Positions 33,993 through 43,578 of a stretch of 64,000 nucleotides of DNA are shown here, in pieces (the stretch's first letter is position 1; the number at the start of each line of letters is the position of its first letter). Origin of the DNA: CAVZTX01 sp963778375 (GTDB lineage Bacteria; Chloroflexota; Ktedonobacteria; Ktedonobacterales; Ktedonobacteraceae); contig CAVZTX010000016.1 in assembly GCA_963778375.1 (NCBI GenBank), positions 1 to 64,000 on the forward strand, in the 5' to 3' direction. The position numbers and the translations under genes were made by a program. The notes beneath the pieces are model-generated. The model saw nothing but the letters and a program-made list of their open reading frames with translations. It had not been told where the DNA came from and searched no databases.

Positions 33993-34919
33993 TCAACGAT
34001 ATTTGGACCATGCCTCGTTCGTGAAGTAGTACTCCTGGTCGAGATCCACCAGGAGACCAGGTTGCACGGGATGCCACCCCAACCGTTGTTGGGTGAGCGT
34101 GCTCGATGCCGGGCTGTCCAGTGAGAAGAACTGTCCGAGGAAGCCAAAGTGTGAGCCTGCTTCCTCGACAGGCAGAGCGACGACCGGAACGCCCAGGCGG
34201 CGGCCAATGACTACTGCGATGCCGCGCACCGGCACCCCTTCGTCCGCAACCGCGTGCAGCACTGATCCTGCCTCTGCCTTCTCAAGCGCGAGGCGGAACA
34301 GATGGGCAGCATCAAGTCGATGCACGGAGGGCCAGCGATTCGATCCGTCACCTGGATACGCCGACACGCCTTTCGCGCGAGCAATGCTGATGAGGGTCGG
34401 GACAAATCCGTGGTCGCCCTCGCCATGCACCGACGGAGGTAATCGCACTATTGACGAGCGCACGCCGCGCCGAGAGAGCGCGAGTGCCGCATTCTCCGAT
34501 GCGATCCGGGGTACGACCGACCCAGGGTCGGCCACGTCCTCCTCTGTGCCGAGACGCCCCGATGGGAGCAAGAATGTGAGCATTAATATCCCTGAGGTGA
34601 CCACGAACGGCTTGCCAGAGCCCGCGAGTGCTGTTCCGATCGTCTCGATGGCATGCAGGTCCATTTCAGCGGCTGTCGCAAAATCGGAAAAATCGTGCAT
34701 GTAGGCGGTATGAATCACGCCATCAGATGCAGCCGCTCCGCTTCGCAGACTGTCAAGATCATCAAGCGAGCCATGATGTACCTCTGCGCCAGCAGAGGCT
34801 ACTTTCGCAGCACCCGCATCAGAGCGCGCGAGACCGAGAACCTGATGCCCCGCCTCGATCAACTCGCGAACAATGGCGGAGCCGACGTATCCACTCGCGC
34901 CGGTAACGAAAACTTTCAT
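33993..34919 (-). CDS. NAD-dependent epimerase/dehydratase-type SDR
   Basis: 308 residues. The Rossmann motif VTGASGYVGSAIVREL is at the N-terminus. The catalytic YxxxK of the extended SDRs is not preserved: after VVTSGILM the usual Tyr is replaced in LPSGRLG. The protein is therefore an atypical SDR, possibly a reductase or a regulator-like NAD(P) binder. GAAAGGAATTTCC precedes the ATG. Divergent from the TetR gene, with palindromes between them. Confidence 0.8.
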   Translation of the reverse strand: MKVFVTGASGYVGSAIVRELIEAGHQVLGLARSDAGAAKVASAGAEVHHGSLDDLDSLRSGAAASDGVIHTAYMHDFSDFATAAEMDLHAIETIGTALAGSGKPFVVTSGILMLTFLLPSGRLGTEEDVADPGSVVPRIASENAALALSRRGVRSSIVRLPPSVHGEGDHGFVPTLISIARAKGVSAYPGDGSNRWPSVHRLDAAHLFRLALEKAEAGSVLHAVADEGVPVRGIAVVIGRRLGVPVVALPVEEAGSHFGFLGQFFSLDSPASSTLTQQRLGWHPVQPGLLVDLDQEYYFTNEAWSKYR

Positions 34920-34962
34920 AGGAAATTCCTTTCATTTTTTCTGTTTCTCATAGCGACAAATT

Positions 34963-34979
34963 GTTGCAAATGCATCAAC
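34963..34979. promoter_or_regulatory. Candidate TetR operator 1
   Basis: GTTGCAAATGCATCAAC, an imperfect palindrome with arms GTTG/CAAC around an A/T-rich centre, about 45 bp upstream of the SDR start. The related palindrome at 35041 shares the arm TGTTRCA. Confidence 0.4.
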
Positions 34980-35040
34980 CTGTTACAATAGATAGTGTAC
35001 CCTGGACTGGAACACAGGACAAGCATCAATGCTTGTCTTT

Positions 35041-35056
35041 TGTTACATATGCAACA
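35041..35056. promoter_or_regulatory. Candidate TetR operator 2
   Basis: TGTTACATATGCAACA, a 16-bp palindrome with one mismatched pair, ending 12 bp before the preferred TetR start codon. Together with the site at 34963 it suggests self-repression and control of the SDR operon. Confidence 0.45.
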
Positions 35057-35067
35057 CTGAGGGAAAC

Positions 35068-35706
35068 ATGTCGCACGCAGCACAGACAGACTTGCGCATT
35101 CGGCGCACGCATAAATTCTTGCAAGAAGCGATGATTGAACTGATTACCGAGAAAGGATTCGAGGCCATTACGGTGGGTGATATTACTGAACGGGCCATGA
35201 TCAACCGAGCCACGTTCTACCGCCATTATCAGGATAAATACGATCTGGTGGCCAAGATCTTTGAAGAAACCGCCGATTACCTGGTGGAGCATATGAAGCC
35301 CTTGCGCAAAGACCCTGATCATATGGATACGGAGAACCCACCAGAGGTCTGGGTACAGGTCTTTGAGCATGTCGCTGAACATACGCGGCTGTACCAAGCG
35401 ATGCTGGGGAAAAACGGGAGTTCGTGGTTTGCAGCCAGGATGCGTGAACACATCATCAAGCTCATGCTTGAGAACGAGAGACGGTGGGAACAACCGGTGG
35501 GACCTGGACAACAGATCGATCCAGCCATGCCCCACGAACTGCCGGTTATGCAACTCTCCCATGTCCTGATCGGCACCATCGTCTGGTGGCTAGAGAGCGA
35601 AAAACGCTATACGCCCAGACAAATGGCAGTCTGGTTTTGGCGCTTTGCATTTCATGGCTATCTTTCTGCACGCGGGTATGAGGCTCCGACTCCAGGGAAG
35701 GAGTGA
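35068..35706 (+). CDS. TetR-family transcriptional repressor
   Basis: 212 residues from ATG 35068 (GAGGGAAAC upstream). An earlier ATG at 35029 would run through the palindrome and lacks a ribosome site. The helix-turn-helix is ITVGDITERAMINRATFYRHYQDKYDL, of which INRATFYRHYQDK is the recognition helix region. The C-terminal part is the variable ligand-binding domain with the TetR_C-like end WFWRFAFHG. It is divergent from the SDR/DDN operon, the usual arrangement for a local repressor. Ligand unknown. Confidence 0.9.
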   Translation: MSHAAQTDLRIRRTHKFLQEAMIELITEKGFEAITVGDITERAMINRATFYRHYQDKYDLVAKIFEETADYLVEHMKPLRKDPDHMDTENPPEVWVQVFEHVAEHTRLYQAMLGKNGSSWFAARMREHIIKLMLENERRWEQPVGPGQQIDPAMPHELPVMQLSHVLIGTIVWWLESEKRYTPRQMAVWFWRFAFHGYLSARGYEAPTPGKE

Positions 35707-35730
35707 GGATGATTGCCCTGACCCAATGAT

Positions 35731-38484
35731 TCAAATCAGCTTCAGGCGACGCGCTGCGTCACGAGCCTCCCAGCGGCTCCTCACATTCAGCTTGCGATAG
35801 ATGCTTTGCACCTGCGTTTTCACGGTATTGACCGAGACGACCAGTTCCTGGGCGATCTCAGGGTTAGAGCGACCGGCGGCGAGCAGACGGAGCACGCGCT
35901 GTTCCTGATAACTCAGCGGCTCAATGAGTAGGGCAGCAGCAGTATGAGAAGGAGGAGAGGTATGCTGCTCTGGCTGCGAGCGAGTAAAGGCCAGCAGTAA
36001 GCTCCGTACATAGGTGGCGGGCGGCTCCTCTCGCACTTCGGGCAAAATAGCACGCAGCAATGTCGCCATCGGCTCCCCTTCATCTAAGAAGATGCGTTTG
36101 TAGCCCTCCGTTTGCGCGAGTGTAAGCGCTTCTAGAAGCGACTGCTTTGCTTGAGGCCATTGTTTGCGAGCGAACTCGGCCAGGGCGATTTGAATCTGGA
36201 TCTCAAGTTCGCTTCGTGTACGCTTTTGAGTGTGCGCTACCGCTTGCCAGTTTTCGAGCAGGCGTAGGGCCTCCTCGGTCTCTCCCTGCGCGATGTGCAA
36301 ACGGGCAGTGATCAGCGCCTCCTGTTCTCGTTGGAGGAGACGAAAGTCTTTGCCGAGCTGTGCAATAGTGGTCAACCAGCGCTGCACTGCCGCCAGGTCG
36401 TCGATCGAAAGCTGGAGGCGCGCCTGGCACGCGAGTACTTCCCTATGCAGATAGATCCATTTGCGCTCCTGTGTCAGGACAACGAGGTCTTGCAGCAACT
36501 GCTGTGCCTCTGCTGTCTTGCCACGGGCATGCAGGACGCGAGCCAATGCAAGCGAACCAGGAATCAGGAGGAACTGTTCCATATAATACTTGCCAAGTTC
36601 CTCTGTATTACGCTTGCCGAGGTCAAGCGCCTGAGCTAACTCCTGTTCTGCTGACTCCAGTTCATTCCACTCATAGGAGAGCGCAGCGAGGCCGATGCGC
36701 GCACTCGCCATATCGACAGGATCATCTGTAGCCTCGGTGAACAACTGCTGATAGAGCTGTGATGCCGTGTGCAATTCTCCTTGCCGGTAGTATATTTCGG
36801 CTAGTGCCTGGGTTGCAGCCCGCGCTCCATAGGGATTCTTTGCAGCTTCAAAGCACACCTGGGCTTCACGAGCCCCCTGCTGTGCTAGGTCTATTCTGCC
36901 CGCGAGTAATTCCTCTATTGCAATGGGAAGTATAACGGTCGCACGCCAGAACACCTCCTGCTCGGGCAGTAGCTCAAGCGCCTGTCTGGCAGCAGCAAAC
37001 GCTTGGGGGAAATCGCCCTGCCACCAGGCAATCTGGTTGCGGGCAGCCAGCAACTGGCTGAGTTTGGGACGATTGCCCTCGGCCTGCCAGAAGCGCTCAG
37101 CCATCTCGAGCAGTCTCTGAATGACCGGCATTATCATTGGATCGCTACGATCCCGTATGAACAGCAGTGCCATCGCATAGGTGAGACAAAGTGCCGGATA
37201 TGTCGAGAGCACCTCTTGTGGCAGTTGCTCAATCCAACGCAGCAATGTAAACAGCTCTTCACCGATGCTCTGAGGCCCCAGAATAGCATCGATAAGCGCG
37301 GCAGCGCGTACAAAGTCCCGAGCAGAAAGCGCAACTTCCACAGCCTCGGCAACAAGTCCATGTTCTTCATACCAGCGACCGGCCCTGTCATATAGCAAAT
37401 GCAGATGGTCTTCTCCAAGGCGACGCCGTGCTTCGTGCTGCATAGCTTCTGCAAACAGTGCATGATAGCGATACCATCGACCTGCCTCATCGAGCGGGAT
37501 CAGGAATAGATTAGCACGCTCCAATTGTTCAAGCATGGATTCGCTGTCGTTCCTGCCGGTGACAGCATCACAGAGGGAAGCCGTCAGGCGAGTGAGAAAG
37601 GCCGTTTGTAGCAGGAACTCTTGCATTGCTTGCGGCTGGGAAGAAAGCACATCGGCAACGAGATACTCCAGGACGTGCCGGTGACTACCGGTAAAGGTGA
37701 CCAGCATATGCTCGAGATCTTGCGGATCTTTTCGCCCTTGTAACGCGAGCGCTAACAGGCGCAACCCAGCCACCCAACCTTCTGTGCGTGCTTCGAGGCG
37801 CGAGATTGCCTCGTTAGAGAGGGGGAACGGGAAAGTTTGCCGCAGAAAGGCCCGCGTCTCTTCCGAAGAAAAGCGCAGGTCAGCGGCATCCAGTTCGTAC
37901 AAATCATCATGAGCACGCAGGCGTGCCAGGGGAAGCGGCGGATTACTGCGTGTAAGCATCAGCAGGTGCAGCGTTGCAGGAAGATGGTCGATAAAATATG
38001 TTACCGATTCAGAAATCTGCTGTGAGGTGATGACGTGGTAATCCTCCAGAACGAGCACGCCTCGACAGGTACATTGAGCCAGATCATTGATGAACGTCGT
38101 GAGCAGGGTCTCCAGGGGAAGACGCCGTGAGCCTTGCAACAGTGCAAGTGCAGACTCACCAACATTCTCGTGCAATGCCTGGCAGGCGGTAATAGCATAG
38201 CGCCAGAAGCGCACAGGATCGTTATCGCCCAAATCGAGCGACACCCAGGCAACACTAAGTGCATCCTGGTGTTCGTTGTGAGCCGCAATCCACTCACTCA
38301 CGAGCGTAGTTTTGCCAAATCCCGCAGGGGCAGACAGCAAGGTGAGTTTGTGTTCCAGTCCTTCGTCAAGCCGTGCAAGCAGCGCCTCACGCACCACAAG
38401 TGATGGGCGTGGTCGTGGAGGAGCAAGCTTGGTGCTCAAGAGTTCAAATGTATCGGAAGGCTGCGCCCGCTGTAGCTCTTTCAT
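35731..38484 (-). CDS. MalT-like LuxR-family ATP-dependent activator
   Basis: 917 residues from ATG 38484, which gives the N-terminus FELLSTKLAPPRPRPSLV typical of MalT-type regulators. The frame stays open to 38607, but an inverted repeat crosses that upstream ATG. Walker A APAGFGKTT lies at 52-60 and Walker B is VLVLEDYH. A winged-helix/STAND region and TPR repeats fill 300-820. The C-terminal LuxR domain is LSYQEQRVLRLLAAG...VKTQVQSIYRKLNV. Such proteins are ligand- and ATP-switched activators. The upstream GH5 glycosidase gene is a conceivable target, but this is inference. Confidence 0.9.
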   Translation of the reverse strand: MKELQRAQPSDTFELLSTKLAPPRPRPSLVVREALLARLDEGLEHKLTLLSAPAGFGKTTLVSEWIAAHNEHQDALSVAWVSLDLGDNDPVRFWRYAITACQALHENVGESALALLQGSRRLPLETLLTTFINDLAQCTCRGVLVLEDYHVITSQQISESVTYFIDHLPATLHLLMLTRSNPPLPLARLRAHDDLYELDAADLRFSSEETRAFLRQTFPFPLSNEAISRLEARTEGWVAGLRLLALALQGRKDPQDLEHMLVTFTGSHRHVLEYLVADVLSSQPQAMQEFLLQTAFLTRLTASLCDAVTGRNDSESMLEQLERANLFLIPLDEAGRWYRYHALFAEAMQHEARRRLGEDHLHLLYDRAGRWYEEHGLVAEAVEVALSARDFVRAAALIDAILGPQSIGEELFTLLRWIEQLPQEVLSTYPALCLTYAMALLFIRDRSDPMIMPVIQRLLEMAERFWQAEGNRPKLSQLLAARNQIAWWQGDFPQAFAAARQALELLPEQEVFWRATVILPIAIEELLAGRIDLAQQGAREAQVCFEAAKNPYGARAATQALAEIYYRQGELHTASQLYQQLFTEATDDPVDMASARIGLAALSYEWNELESAEQELAQALDLGKRNTEELGKYYMEQFLLIPGSLALARVLHARGKTAEAQQLLQDLVVLTQERKWIYLHREVLACQARLQLSIDDLAAVQRWLTTIAQLGKDFRLLQREQEALITARLHIAQGETEEALRLLENWQAVAHTQKRTRSELEIQIQIALAEFARKQWPQAKQSLLEALTLAQTEGYKRIFLDEGEPMATLLRAILPEVREEPPATYVRSLLLAFTRSQPEQHTSPPSHTAAALLIEPLSYQEQRVLRLLAAGRSNPEIAQELVVSVNTVKTQVQSIYRKLNVRSRWEARDAARRLKLI

Positions 38485-38586
38485 ATCCTCTTCTAAACAT
38501 ATTTGGTAGTAGTTGTCTGTACGCTTCAGTCTATCAGAAATACGATGGGGAAACAAGCATGGGGGTGAGTTGTTGTCTGTTATAGT

Positions 38587-38623
38587 GGAAGTCGTGATTG
38601 AGTTCATCTCTCACACGACTTCC
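38587..38623. promoter_or_regulatory. 10-bp inverted repeat upstream of the MalT-like gene
   Basis: GGAAGTCGTG and CACGACTTCC, perfect arms separated by 17 bases. It lies between the MalT-like start (38484) and the small GTG-start ORF at 38639. An operator is the likeliest reading, since no T-run follows. Confidence 0.5.
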
Positions 38624-38638
38624 ATAGGAGGCTTAACG

Positions 38639-38752
38639 GTGACCGCCGTCAAAGATAACGATATCTATGCTACCGGTTTTAAAGACACCGAAGAGGAACT
38701 TGTTGCTTCACTAAGAATGACGATCAAGCGAAGCGAAGGGATCACAGGTTAG
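38639..38752 (+). CDS. Possible 37-residue small protein
   Basis: GTG start seven bases after AGGAGG, an excellent ribosome site. The product (AVKDNDIYATGFKDTEEELVASLRM in its main part, cited by its ends AVKDND and ASLRM) is polar and regular. The stop overlaps the stop of the convergent GH5 gene by 4 bp. It could also be the C-terminal remnant of a longer gene. Not recognised. Confidence 0.35.
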   Translation: MTAVKDNDIYATGFKDTEEELVASLRMTIKRSEGITG

Positions 38753-41382
38753 CCGCCGGTATAGCCGATGGCGTCGGAGCCTCCCTGGGTGCCGGATGTG
38801 TTCCAGTACATAGGACGCTCAGCAACGAAGGGGCCGCTGTTAGACTGGACCAGCATTGAGACTTCATAGCCTGCAAAGCCGTCGTTGGTGTGGTAGACGT
38901 TTGAAATCACCAGGGCCGTGATGTCTTCCGTGGCACGAGTGTGAGCACCGATCGGGATGGAGGTGGTATAGACGGTACCTTTGCCGTTGACCAGGGTGAT
39001 GGTGATAGTTTCCTGGTTGGAGGTAGGGTTCTGGATGGTCAGCCATTCATCGTAGCCGATGTTGGTGTAGCCTTCGGCAAAGCTGTAGTTGCTGGAAGTG
39101 ACTGGCCCAACCTGCCCCAGTACGTCAGTTCCACCCATGGCACTGAGGCTGCGTCCATCGCTCGAGTTGGTGTGGGTGTAATGGAAGAACATTTCGCGTT
39201 CGGCGACAATTTTAGCACCTGATGACGTGATCTCTGCCGAGACAGACTGGCCCGGCGCGTTGGCATTGACGTTCCAGGTGGTTTGGCTGGATGGAGCAAT
39301 GCTGAGAGTGAAGTTATGAGTTGTGCCATCGGAAAATTCCAGGGTGATGGTGACATTGGCCGTGGCATTGGCGGGATCAACGTTCGCGATGACGAAATTC
39401 TCCTGAAATTGTCCGCCGGTGTAGCCCTCGGCAAAGAGCCAGTCATTCGTCAGGTTTTGCACGCCGATCACATCGGCTGCACCGGAGACTGTGCCCGCGT
39501 TACCTGCATGGATATTGCTAAAGTACGTGGGTCGCTCGATGGCAACGGGTTGGGTCGAGGTGACTACGGCCGCAACATGTGCAGGTAAACTGACCTGGCT
39601 TGGGAAGATGGTGCCACGCGAGCCAGCAGGAACGTTGAGTTGCTGCTGCGTGACCTGCTGTCCATTGGCGTAATAGGTGGACGTGACCGTGGCCTGCTGA
39701 CCGCCAGGCGGGTTCAAGATGGCAAGGAAGGAGGCGTAGCTGCCACCACCGGGTTGGTTACCTGTTGCCAGATCGCCAAAGTAGAAGGTTTTCCCCAGGT
39801 GGGTCATGCCAATCACATCGCTGCCGCTATTGGTGCCGAGGGCATTAAAGTACATGGGACGTTCGGCTACAATGCCCTGGCAGTTAGGGGTTGCTGAAGT
39901 GTTGACGGTCAGAATAGCAGAGTCGGAGATACCAGGCCCCGTAGGAGAGGTGCCGAGGTCTCCATCTACCCATTCGGTCACCCGTGTTTGGGCCGGGACG
40001 TTCACCGGGACCTGCTTGTTCCAGGTCGGCTGACCATCTGGCTGTGCGAGGTATTGGATATTGATCGTACAGGCGGCGTCGGAGGGATTTTGAAGTGTGA
40101 GCCATTCATTGAAACCCGCACCTGCCCGTCCCTCGGCAAAGTACCAGGTCGAACTGATGGGGTCAGTTGAAGATGCGGGAACATAACTCAGTAAACGTTG
40201 ATAGATGAGTGTGCCCATACTGGCAGCAGGAGTGCCCTGATAATCGGTGATCAACTGGGGATAGCCACAGGGGGGGCCTATGGCAATCCAGGCCCAGCCT
40301 ATCCAACCCATTGAGTGCGCATCAAAATAGTTCAGCACTGTATTCATGAAGGTGTTGGCACAATCGTACTCGCCACTTTCGGTAGACATGACCGGCACAC
40401 TCGAAGTGAGATAGCCAAAAGCGGCGTCCCATTGCTGAGTTGTATCTTTATTCGAGTAGGGATAGGGGTGGGTATCGTAGGCAAGGTTCTTACCGCTATC
40501 GGTAATAGGAAATTGACTCAACTGGCTCAAGTCAAAACCCCAGTTGATACCGGCAATGAGCACGAGATTGGTGGCTCCTGTGCTACGCACAGCATTGACG
40601 AGGGACTGTACACCAACGCCCTTGTAGGTGAGTATCGTTGGAGGATTTGTTAATGTATCACCATCAGCTACCTGGCATCCTTGCTGCCAGCATTGCCAGA
40701 TAGACGTTTTAGAGTTGGTAGGATTTGCAGGATGCGGCTCGTTGTAGACTTCGAAGAGCACATTCGAGTAGCTCTTGTAGATAGCGGCTGCCTGCTGCCA
40801 GAACGTGACACTGTCGCTGTCAGGCAACTCGAAACCAGCACCACCACCTGTACCATAGTTATACTGCCTGGCGGCATCGGTCCATTGCAGATCAAGAATA
40901 ACGTTTAATTTCATTCCGGTTAGGGTATCGACTACCTGTTTGACAAGACTCTGATAGGACGCAGCGGTACAGGATTGGGTACTATCTCCAGCTAGCCAAA
41001 GCCCTTCGGATAGAGGTAGGCGTACCGTATTGGAAAACCAGTAGGTGCCGCCAGCGCCGCTGGTGCCGGGACCCATATAGGCCAGGTGCGCGGCATCAAG
41101 ATTGAGGCCACCACCTGTGCAGGAGAATTCCAGCCCGTCATGTCCAACTCCATGAAAGAGATAGGGCTTACCATCTGCGCCGATGATCTGGTTGCCATGC
41201 ACGGTATACGGCCCATCGGCATATTGGTGAAAAGGCAAGGATGATGCCGCGTGAGCAGGATGTACGCCCTGTGCGCTTGTAGGAGTGAGAGTGGCGGCAA
41301 AGGGCTTCAACCAGAAGATACTGGTACAGAGGGTGAGTAAGAGGAGTACGCCTATCAAATGAATACGACGAGATTGTGCCAT
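38749..41382 (-). CDS. Secreted GH5-type glycoside hydrolase with four C-terminal repeat domains
   Basis: 877 residues. A signal segment (LIGVLLLLTLCTSIFWL) is cut before about residue 47. Residues about 55-400 are a GH5 TIM barrel: acid/base Glu in LFEVYNEPHPA, active-site DTHPYPYS, and nucleophile Glu in VMSTESGEYDC. A cellulase or mannanase role is likely. Residues about 410-877 hold four beta domains (WYFAEGRAGAGF, FYFGDLATG, WLFAEGYTGG, YSFAEGYTNIG) in the same order as in 7312-10008. They are probably for surface attachment or substrate contact. AAAGGAACT precedes the ATG. Acts outside the cell. Confidence 0.85.
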   Translation of the reverse strand: MAQSRRIHLIGVLLLLTLCTSIFWLKPFAATLTPTSAQGVHPAHAASSLPFHQYADGPYTVHGNQIIGADGKPYLFHGVGHDGLEFSCTGGGLNLDAAHLAYMGPGTSGAGGTYWFSNTVRLPLSEGLWLAGDSTQSCTAASYQSLVKQVVDTLTGMKLNVILDLQWTDAARQYNYGTGGGAGFELPDSDSVTFWQQAAAIYKSYSNVLFEVYNEPHPANPTNSKTSIWQCWQQGCQVADGDTLTNPPTILTYKGVGVQSLVNAVRSTGATNLVLIAGINWGFDLSQLSQFPITDSGKNLAYDTHPYPYSNKDTTQQWDAAFGYLTSSVPVMSTESGEYDCANTFMNTVLNYFDAHSMGWIGWAWIAIGPPCGYPQLITDYQGTPAASMGTLIYQRLLSYVPASSTDPISSTWYFAEGRAGAGFNEWLTLQNPSDAACTINIQYLAQPDGQPTWNKQVPVNVPAQTRVTEWVDGDLGTSPTGPGISDSAILTVNTSATPNCQGIVAERPMYFNALGTNSGSDVIGMTHLGKTFYFGDLATGNQPGGGSYASFLAILNPPGGQQATVTSTYYANGQQVTQQQLNVPAGSRGTIFPSQVSLPAHVAAVVTSTQPVAIERPTYFSNIHAGNAGTVSGAADVIGVQNLTNDWLFAEGYTGGQFQENFVIANVDPANATANVTITLEFSDGTTHNFTLSIAPSSQTTWNVNANAPGQSVSAEITSSGAKIVAEREMFFHYTHTNSSDGRSLSAMGGTDVLGQVGPVTSSNYSFAEGYTNIGYDEWLTIQNPTSNQETITITLVNGKGTVYTTSIPIGAHTRATEDITALVISNVYHTNDGFAGYEVSMLVQSNSGPFVAERPMYWNTSGTQGGSDAIGYTGG

Positions 41383-41699
41383 AGGTAGTTCCTTTTCAAC
41401 GAGCCGAATTTGACGGTACTATCACCGGTCGCCAGGTAAAGATAGTTTCAATTGTAGCAGCGTATAGATGTTCGTCAATATTTCATACTATTTCATGTTG
41501 TTTCATTGAACTCGTTTAGCGGGAAAGATTCGTTCGCGAAGGAAGATGGATGAGGTACTTTTGTACTGGGGAGTGGAAGAGGATTTTCGCACGACCGAGC
41601 CGGTCTTAGGCTGCGGCTTCTACAATAGAAAAAAGGAGGATGCAGATACATCTCCTTTTTTCTATTTTTCACGCTTGTGACTTCTCTAGCTGGTTTTGT
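41383..41699. other. Intergenic stretch between GH5 and stress-protein genes
   Basis: About 317 bp without an open frame. It holds a strong hairpin (41627-41663) near the stress-protein stop codon. The A/T-rich part 41440-41520 in front of the GH5 gene presumably carries its promoter. Confidence 0.5.
41627..41663 (-). terminator. Strong bidirectional-looking terminator hairpin
   Basis: AGAAAAAAGGAG and CTCCTTTTTTCT form a 12-bp stem with a 13-base loop that can extend through GATG/CATC. The A-tract and T-tract on either side give a U-rich 3' end in both directions. It lies 36 bp after the stop of the YsnF/AvaK gene. Confidence 0.8.
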
Positions 41700-42515
41700 C
41701 TATCTATTTTCTAAGAGGTCTTCTACGTCTTTCTGGCTAGGATGATAGGGGTCTGTTTTGGTGTCGTGAATAGGCACATTGCCATCACGTTCAAGATGGG
41801 CTTTTTCCCGCTTGACGGTGTCGGTGACCCGTTGAGTTTCTTGCACCTGGCGTTTGCCTAGACTGACTTCTTCACGCACTACAGGCTGTTTCTCGACCGT
41901 TACCTGTTCCTCACGGACTGGTACGCGGTAGGTTTCGCCTTCACCGATGGGAGTATCAGAAGGTTGGCCAGAGGCAGGGCGACGCTCAACGACCACTTCT
42001 TCACGTGTGGTGGGGACATTGATGGTTTGTTGCTCGGTCACGACTTCTTTGCGGATACCAACTTCACCTGTTTGTACAGGTTGTTTGGTAGCACGAAGTT
42101 TTTCTTCCCGTAGCTGGATGCGTTCAACGTCTCCGGCGTCTGTCTGATATTGCTGTGCAGTGGTATTAGCCGTGTCTCCCTCGCCGACTGCCTGAGTGGA
42201 AGAAATATTGGTACCGCCAGCCCCATAATTACGGAGGATGCGAGCGACTTCCTGCTGGTGACCATCAGCATCGACGAAGACGATGACGTGGTTGTCGTCA
42301 AATTCTTGCTGATAGTAGTGTGCTTCAGCTTCTGGTATGCCTTGGGAAACAAAGTCATCATGCAGTTTATGTGTCTTCAGTAGTCCTCCCTCACGCCAGG
42401 CAAAGCCAATCTGGTCCTTGCTGAAGCCTGCATCAAGCAGATCATCGATCGCCTTCTTTGCCTGCGTGTCTTTTTCAAAAACTCCTACTACAAGGGCGCT
42501 TGCATTCGTTGTCAT
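41700..42515 (-). CDS. YsnF/AvaK-type (DUF2382) stress protein
   Basis: 271 residues. Residues 1-95 form a general-stress-protein-17M-like domain (LVVGVFEKDTQAKKAIDDL). Residues about 130-255 are the DUF2382 repeat region with alternating motifs (LREEKLRATKQPVQTGEV, REEVVVERRP, VREEQVTVEKQPVVREEV), all strongly charged. The family is linked to osmotic, heat and desiccation stress, with unknown biochemistry. The adjacent MscS-like gene, also minus strand and 72 bp upstream, fits an osmotic-stress theme. Confidence 0.85.
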   Translation of the reverse strand: MTTNASALVVGVFEKDTQAKKAIDDLLDAGFSKDQIGFAWREGGLLKTHKLHDDFVSQGIPEAEAHYYQQEFDDNHVIVFVDADGHQQEVARILRNYGAGGTNISSTQAVGEGDTANTTAQQYQTDAGDVERIQLREEKLRATKQPVQTGEVGIRKEVVTEQQTINVPTTREEVVVERRPASGQPSDTPIGEGETYRVPVREEQVTVEKQPVVREEVSLGKRQVQETQRVTDTVKREKAHLERDGNVPIHDTKTDPYHPSQKDVEDLLENR

Positions 42516-42587
42516 ATGGTTTCTCCTTCTACTTATCTATTCAGTGGGCGGAGTGACTGGCACTCCACCCTCTTATTCATTATGGAA

Positions 42588-43361
42588 CTAGCGGGTCTGC
42601 CGTCTCGTGCGCATCGAATCCGTTTGCATCTGCGCACTAGAAGCTGCTTGATTGAGGTTCTGCTGCGCACTGATCTGGGTGGCTGCATTGCTCATTGTGG
42701 TTTCTCCACGAGCGAGGTACTTGCGAGCGGTGTCCTGTCCACCCAGACCAAAGGCTAAGCCGAAGGCAATGGCGGCAGCGGCAACAATGGCTCCAAAGAG
42801 TTCGTTGATGAGGGAGGGAGCGATTTGCAACTGCTCAAGTGCCACCAGGGCAACAAAGCCCAGGATGGCGAAGCGCGCAATGTTGGCAAAGATGCTGGGA
42901 TTGCCGATATTGGCACTCGCGGTTGCCCCACGCACGATGTCAGCGACAAAGGTGGCGGCTAGGGTACCCAGGAAGAGCACCAGGATGGCTACAAAGACGT
43001 TGGGAATGTAGGCAATGATCGTACCCAGCAGGGCACTAACTGTGGTCAGACCAAGTGCATTGACCGCAGGAACCAGGAAGATCAGGAAGATGAACCAGTA
43101 GACGATCTTGCCTAAGAGGCCGGCGGCATCCATTTTGATGCCCATGCGCTGTTCCAGCTGAGTCAGGCCAATGCGATCGCCCATGCGATCAAAGCCGACC
43201 TTGCGTAAGAGGAAGGTCAGGGCTTTGCTCAGCGCCGTGGCCACGATCCAGCCGACCAGTAAAATCACTAAAAAGCCAATCAGTTTGGGAATGAAGGTCA
43301 GCACCAGGTTCAACGCATTAGCGAAGGCGTTGATGATAGCTGTTCCCCAGTCACTAATCAT
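42588..43361 (-). CDS. Small-conductance mechanosensitive channel-like membrane protein
   Basis: 257 residues from ATG 43361 (GAAAGGAG upstream). About five membrane helices are arranged as repeated 'conserved TM helix' units (FIPKLIGFLVILLVGWIVATAL and YIPNVFVAILVLFLGTLAATFV, cited as the repeated IP..(I/V).L..G..AT pattern), ending with FGLAFGLGGQDTARKYL, as in cyanobacterial and actinobacterial MscS-related proteins. The MscS beta domain is missing, so channel function is not certain. Confidence 0.8.
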   Translation of the reverse strand: MISDWGTAIINAFANALNLVLTFIPKLIGFLVILLVGWIVATALSKALTFLLRKVGFDRMGDRIGLTQLEQRMGIKMDAAGLLGKIVYWFIFLIFLVPAVNALGLTTVSALLGTIIAYIPNVFVAILVLFLGTLAATFVADIVRGATASANIGNPSIFANIARFAILGFVALVALEQLQIAPSLINELFGAIVAAAAIAFGLAFGLGGQDTARKYLARGETTMSNAATQISAQQNLNQAASSAQMQTDSMRTRRQTR

Positions 43362-43578
43362 TGGGTTACTCCTTTCAGAGGTATAAGGTTTGTTCAATGT
43401 ATGTTAACACTATGCATATATAGAAAAAGTTTCAAATGGGAACATAACGCTATTTGGCACTTAATTTCTTGTGAAACCATTTTCTTATCCAGAACGTGAT
43501 ATCAAATGACCTCATCCATTAATACAGAGTATTTGGCACATATGTAGACTCGTCTCCTAGGGAGGATGGGATCTCTCG

